Positions 27,201 through 32,154 of a stretch of DNA of 64,000 bases are shown one piece after another (the stretch's first letter is position 1; the number at the start of each line of letters is the position of its first letter). The stretch covers positions 4,125,206 to 4,189,205 of the forward strand of contig OX453273.1 of NCBI GenBank assembly GCA_949710005.1, read 5' to 3'. Source of the stretch: Ricordea florida. Lineage: Eukaryota > Cnidaria > Anthozoa > Corallimorpharia > Ricordeidae. The notes below the pieces were generated by a model. It saw nothing but the letters and a program-made list of their open reading frames with translations. It searched no databases and was not told where the DNA came from. The position numbers and the translations under genes were made by a program.

Positions 27201-30200
27201 AGCTGTACCCCATCAACATACAGATTAAGGAGCCGCTGAGACTTTTGTGCAGTCTAGTGGACAATAAGTCGTCATATGCGAATGAGACTAAGTATAGTGA
27301 CCTCGTGAAACTCTCGCCTTCCCACCTCCTTGCCAACATACCATCACAAGATTACCCGGCCATGCCAGTCCAAAACCATGAGAATCTCCTAACCCACTTC
27401 GACTTAAGCATCCTCGACATTGGATGGAAGAAACTTGATCTGAAGGGTTCCCCCATCACATTCAGTATACGATTCAGATAACATCTTAAAAGTAAGTGAT
27501 CCTCAGTCCAAAATGGGAGAATATAAGGCGATTTACCCTAACTTGGAAGCCACTGCACCTCCTCCCACTGATGGACCATCATTCAGGCTTCAACAATGTT
27601 GTGATGCCTTGAACAAGCTAAAGTCTGAATTAAACCACTACGAGACAGTACTCAAAAAATACAACCGATCCAAGGGCACACTCATGAATGTAAGCTCGAC
27701 CTGTGGTATAATGTCTTGCATCTTAGCGGCTGGCGGTCTGGGCACGTCGCTTAGTGGTGTCGGAATCGTCGCATCTGTACCATTGGGCGTAGTGAGTGGT
27801 GTGTTTGTGTGTGCATCCATAGCGTGTCAACAGATATCCAAGAGACTGTCCCAGAAAGCCGTGAAGCACCAAAACACCATCACACTGGCCAGATCCAAGA
27901 TAAACACCATTGAAGACCTGGTTTCCAAAGCCCTTCGTGACAATACGATCTCTGACTCAGAATTCTCGTTGATCATGGACGAACTCAAGAAATTCGAAAA
28001 GCTTAAGGCTGAGATACCGGCTAAGACTCAAAAAAATGTGAGTGGAGAGGACCCGTTGGTGCTGAGGCAGAGAGTACGCGAAGAAATCCTCAAAGAACTA
28101 AAAGGAGGACCATAACTATCATATATGAGCAAAACAAATACTAGTCCAAATAGGCTTAAACGGTTGATAAACCAGTAACACAACCATGGAAAACAGTCAA
28201 ACTAAAAATCAATTGGAGTGTGACTTAGCAAAAGCAGAAGAAAGTGTTGAAAGACTGGAAGAAAGTGTTGAAAGAGCAGAAGAAGACATTGGAAAAATAA
28301 AATACACACTCAATTTTGGAGTGCAAGTTTTGGCGGCGTGTGCTGTGATTGAAGTTCTTCGTGTCATGTCGTCATTGCTTCTTAATTAATCATACGCCTC
28401 TAATGACTTAAACGTTTGAACCCTTCTACCCAAATTCTGGATAGAAGATGGGCTTACTCGATGACTTCAGAAATAAGTATCCAAAGGCTGACCTTGACCA
28501 ATTCAGATTTGTGAACGATCAATATGGGGGGTACGTTAGATGGAAAGATAACGGTATGACAGTCATGTCCTATGATGACCCCACTGGCAAGACATGGACT
28601 GATGGGATGCAACCAAGTTTGAAATCGCGACTCTGGACTGATCTTGGACTGGCCTCCCTGAACTCGTTCCCACCAAGCCTGACCATGACCAAACGATACT
28701 ACCCGATACCCGCCATTGATTTTGACGAACCCACCAGCAACACCACAAACATGCTGACCTCGCTGGACATATACGTGTCCAATACGAAGAAATTCACCGC
28801 CAAGATGCGTAATGTTTTCACCTCCCAAGTTGTAACTTTCAAGTTTGGGAAACAAAGTCGAAAGTGGTTGAACGCCCCCGACATGAACTACTGGCCACAA
28901 CAACTAAACTTTGCAGTGTGGTGTGCGACCTCTGGCTGTGGGATTAGCCCCTTCGAGAGCCTCAACTACCCCAAAGTCGTGAATAGCTTCATCAAGTTTC
29001 ATGTGTATTTCACCATAAGACGTATTTTGTATGAACTGAATCTTCCACTGCCTGATGAGCAACCATTTGTAATCAACAACAACCCTTACAGCAAAGTCGC
29101 TTATCAACGATTGTGCGCTGAATTTGGCATCTCAAACAACTCTGACTTCAGATGGAAAGGTGGACGAAACGGGGGTTTGGGTGACATATTCATCGATTAT
29201 GGGGCTGGATACCATGGAATAGGTGGAGGATACCAAAACGTCCATATGGTAAGAAACTATGACGATGGAGCTGACCAATGGCCTGGTGAAGGTGGCAAAT
29301 TCGCTGATGATGGGGGTAAGAAGGAAAAGGGTGATCTCATCTCATTCATCCGTAATGACGACTTTGCCGATTACAAGTATGCTTGGTTCATACCAACGAG
29401 TGGTTATGGACTCACAACAGCTGGACTGGGCAGGTTGAATCGGTCTGCTGAAGCCTTTGTTTACTGTATATTGGGAGCTCAAGTCAACACTAGAAACTCG
29501 ATTGTAGGCACTGGTGGTGGAGCGATCGAGACTCAACAAGAATTCTTGGCCCTGTTTGAAAGTAGTGTGATCGAGAACGACATCTCGAGTTCGATCCAAA
29601 GGTATCAACTGGCCACCCAAGAAGCTAAATTACGGCTTGATTTGGCCATTGCTCCTGGAGTGTGGTTGATGCCCAGTAACATGATCATAAACACGGAGAG
29701 TGTGGTCGGGTATAACAACAACCTCATGAAGGCCACTGATGGGATGACATTTGGTGTCAACACAAACATAAACCTGGAGACTAAGACTGTGGGGATCAAC
29801 CATAATTTGGGGTCTTCAAAGGTCAAGTTGCCGCATGCAATTGTAGAGACTAAACGTTCAACAACAACACCAACGATTCCTCCTCGTCCTGAACTCAAAG
29901 AAGAAACAAATACTAATCATGAAACCAACCTGATACTGTTAATCGTTGGAGTTGGAATTGCCGCTTGGATGCTCTTCAGATAAAAATTGAAATGGCCAAA
30001 CCATAGATCATGGCCTCGTAAATCATGACATCATTGGCAATCGTTGGCAGCAGATACTTCAATGACATGTCCTTCTTGAAAGAGCAAATACGTAAAGCCC
30101 TCAAGAAATGGAAGCTGGATCTCTCAGACATACAATTGATTGTGTCTGGGGGTGCAGAAGGAGTTGATGAACTGGCCAGAGATTTTGCCACTGAAAAGGA

Positions 30201-32121
30201 GATCCCATTCAAAGCGTTTGAACCTCAATGGGACTATTATGGCAGGGCGGCTGGGCCAATTCGCAATAGGCAGATCATAGGGTGTGCAACGCATGTATTG
30301 GCCTTGCCTTCTTGTATTTACTCGCCAGGTACCAAATCAACTATTAAGTTGGCTAGGAAATACAAGAGACAGGTTGTAGTCGTTTATGTCTAATGATTAA
30401 GTGAACTTTTGTAACGTGAAGCGCGTTACAAATGTCTTTGGATACATCACAAAGGACCGCACTTCTCACAATCCTTCCGTAGCTTAATATGACGACAAAT
30501 ATACTCTCCACTACATTCATGGCACATCCATTTCTTATTATTCGTCTTAATTCTACCATGTTTACAATAACGATGAGGGCTACACACTTTACAATAATTT
30601 CTCTGTCTACCGTGTGAACAAATTCCACTACCATGACATTCTTTACAATGATATTTATGTCTGTAATGTTGACAGATACCTGAACCACCACACTCTTTAC
30701 AATAATATTTTATTCTACCGTGTAGACAGATAGCTGTACCGGGACACTCCTTACAATAGTATTTCCGTCTGCCGTGTTGACAAATCCTAGAACCGCCACA
30801 TTCTTTACAATTATGCCTTATCTTGTCATGTTGGCAAATCCCAGCACCATCACACTCCTTACAATAGTATTCCTCTCTGCCATGTGGACAACGTTTTCTT
30901 GGTTTAACTTGAGCGCAATCCATTGTGTGTATACCACCACAGTATAACCATCTAACATCAGTTACACTTTTGTAATGTCACACACTCCCACGCTTCCGTT
31001 TTAATACCACGCCCCATTCCATACATACTTTTACGACGTAGCAACCGCGATTCTAGAAATGGGTTTGATGTTTACTTTCTAAAGTCCCGTTTCTAACGTC
31101 GCTCAGGAATGTAATGACGTCAATGTAAAACCACTTTGAACCGGAAACTTCTTGACCTCATCTGTTATAACTTTTGTAACATGATCCATGTTACAAAAAT
31201 ATCATGCATGATTACCAGTGAGTCCCCCAACGCTCCTTCACCTCTTGGAACTCTTCCACGTCTAGACACCAATATACAAACCTACTTGGATGCCATGCTA
31301 CAGACATTAGTTCTTCCCAAATTCCATTTAGAAAAATACGTCTGTGCTGAGCCTTCCAAGCCTTATGTAACAACTCGTCTTTGAAACTTGTGTGTATGTT
31401 AACTGCAAGATCTCCAATAAGAAGGTCATCGACAGAATATGGCCGTTCAAGGTCAGCGTACATCATACCAAACAGAGTTAAATCTTCCGCGCCCTTACAT
31501 AAGTCCTCGGCAATGTCCTTGACACACAACTTGTCAAAATCTTTTTGTGTGTATTCACATACTATCTCGTTATCGTCAATTGGAAAAAAGGCCATGGTAA
31601 ATACAAGACGGACCTTCTCGACCAAACACTGGTTGAAACTAGTCACTCTATGTAATATCCTTGGTTTGTTCTTTTCCAGGAAATCATAAACTCCTGACGA
31701 GTCCACGTTGTCATAGATAAAGCTGAATGACGTTGGCATCATAATGTCATTAATGAAAGCAATTTCATCCATCATTTTGTTCAAGTATGCCTGACGGTAC
31801 CAGTAAACCATTTCGTTTGCGTATGCCAATCGGTACCAACATCGACACAAAATCCCACTTTAACAAATCGGCCCCCACCCCCACCCCCCAAAGGACATCG
31901 ACGATCCAAACGAAAAAATCCTCGATCGAAAATCAAACCAATTAATTATGCAGAAACTTTTTTGGCCACACCCATCTGACAAAATCGACCACACCCAAAA
32001 CCGCGATTTCACAAAAAAATCGAACGAAAATCAAATTGCGCCAGAATGCCCATAATACAACTACTAAGGGAGATAGTTTTTAACCCTTTCACTCCCAAGG
32101 GGTCTCCATTTGACGAGTAAG

Positions 32122-32154
<33 letters not shown>

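Larger units (their letters stand above)
14375..32065. mobile_element. Polinton/Maverick (adintovirus-like) element, 17.7 kb
   Basis: The element is bounded by terminal inverted repeats (14375-14633 and 31808-32065) that begin AGTAG and end CTACT. AAGGG flanks both sides (14370-14374, 32066-32070); if the terminal A is shared the duplication is AAGGGA, the 6 bp usual for Polintons. It carries the defining set for the group: protein-primed PolB, rve integrase, FtsK/A32-type packaging ATPase, capsid candidates and many small proteins. It is an integrated virus-like element in the last intron of the FYVE gene. The near-identical TIRs indicate a recent insertion. Polymerase and integrase are truncated at their shared 3' junction, so this copy is unlikely to be autonomous. 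Confidence 0.93.

Noticed and set aside
30447-30923. Metallothionein or antifreeze-type cysteine-rich protein
   Set aside because: The His and Cys spacing is a regular C.H...C..C knuckle repeat and not a metallothionein pattern.
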